Shown: positions 18,561-19,334 of the stretch, piece by piece | Layout of the letters: every line of letters begins with the position of its first letter | Position numbering within the stretch: the stretch's first letter is position 1 | DNA from: Porogramme epimiltina | Lineage: Eukaryota; Basidiomycota; Agaricomycetes; Polyporales; Polyporaceae | Assembly: GCA_900155495.1 (NCBI GenBank) | Contig: FTLJ01000823.1 | Span: forward strand, 1 to 19,334 | DNA length: 19,334 bases | Reading direction: 5' to 3' | Notes under the pieces: generated by a model | What the model was told of the DNA's origin: nothing | Database searches by the model: none | What the model saw: only the letters and a program-made list of their open reading frames with translations | Program-made: the position numbers and the translations under genes

Positions 18561-19334
18561 TTTGTCGTCCTTTTCATCCTCCATAGTATGCGCACTGAAC
18601 AGCTATAAGGCCTCCACCCCCCGCAACCCCCCAAGCGAGCGTCAACACCCCCCATCCCACCCGATTTCCTTGATGCCGGCGAGGCAGGTGGCCCCGATGC
18701 CCACCGGGCGCGCTCGGGGGAGCCCTCAGCCGCCCCCAACGCGCCCGCGACCGCGGCCTCCAACATCCAAGCCTGTGCCGTAGCACCCCCTACGTCCATG
18801 CCCCATGTACGTACTCGATCCGTGCCAGCTTCCACCTGCCCTCCCAATCTGCCGCGGCATACAAGCCGTCGTCCCGCTTACAAGCCCACACCGACATGAA
18901 AGCGCCTCTCCCGCGTGCGAGCAACGAGCCATCGGGTCCGTCTGTCTTAAGTCTCGCAGGGGCAGACAAGCTCACTTCGCCCACTACCCGGCCACGCTCG
19001 TGGGTGGGTTGCGTTCGGCTTTACTCACCGCGCGATACCCAACCCCGGCGGGCCACTGACGCCCCTACCAGTCCCATTACCAAAATCCGATTCGCCTTTG
19101 TCATGAGCTGGGTCTGTCGTCTCTTTAGCATGTACCGTCTCGTATCCTAGTCCCGTCGCGTCCACGTTATACGTGTTGCTAGTGATGTAGTTGCCAATGT
19201 ATTATTAGAAATAGCTGCTTCACAATGAATCTGTCTCTCTCAAACCTCAACTCAGGGCGCGTTTCTTCAACAGGACTACTCAACGACGGTGAGGCGAGGG
19301 TACTGGATGGTATATATCGATAGGCTTGTTCGGC
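18561..19334. other. Terminal region without a supported gene
   Basis: C-rich on the plus strand to about 19060, then more AT-rich (19160-19230). Short frames on both strands (for example 18984-18790 minus, containing DWEGRWKLARIEYVHGAW; 19150 is the end of an 84-codon plus frame) have no recognisable relatives. The end may be the 3' part of the degraded locus or the flank of a gene outside the window. Confidence 0.3.

Overview
The window looks like nuclear DNA of a filamentous basidiomycete, probably an Agaricomycete. It is GC-rich, its genes are split by many introns of about 47-70 nt with CTAAC/CTGAC-like branch sites, and the recognisable proteins (a Hrd1-type E3 ligase, a Yen1/GEN1-type resolvase, a membrane-anchored YtcJ-like amidohydrolase, a MUB1/SamB relic) resemble basidiomycete versions. 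All exon structures were assembled by eye from splice signals, reading phase and family conservation. The summed exon lengths close in frame for all four intact genes.

Layout. 1-250: extremely G-rich tract and 5' flank. 251-1714 (+): mitochondrial Kae1/TsaD-family tRNA threonylcarbamoyltransferase (QRI7), 7 exons. 2090-5676 (+): Yen1/GEN1-like Holliday-junction resolvase, 5 exons, 1122 aa. 5677-6666: about 1 kb spacer with no supported gene, where this gene converges on the next. 6667-9710 (-): 16-exon amidohydrolase, 631 aa, with an N-terminal membrane anchor. 9711-10553: divergent promoter region with a cluster of ACGT-core and CAGCGTG sites near HRD1. 10554-14025 (+): HRD1 ER-associated-degradation ubiquitin ligase, 7 exons, 938 aa. 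14026-19334: a decayed accessory block. It holds a MUB1/SamB-like MYND-protein pseudogene broken by frameshifts and stops (15155-16337), ten copies of a 24-bp hairpin element (16489-17272), a 23-bp minisatellite (17318-17409), and duplicated fragments of an unrecognised gene that still show intron-like signals.

The four intact genes are unrelated housekeeping functions: mitochondrial tRNA modification, DNA repair, metabolism and ER quality control. They do not form a cluster. The most unusual material is the hairpin-element array beside the dead MUB1-like gene, where the two arms of the palindrome occur in mixed combinations. The recurrent GTCCGT 5' splice site and the microexon-rich amidohydrolase are also notable. 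I found no convincing new defence or biosynthetic system.
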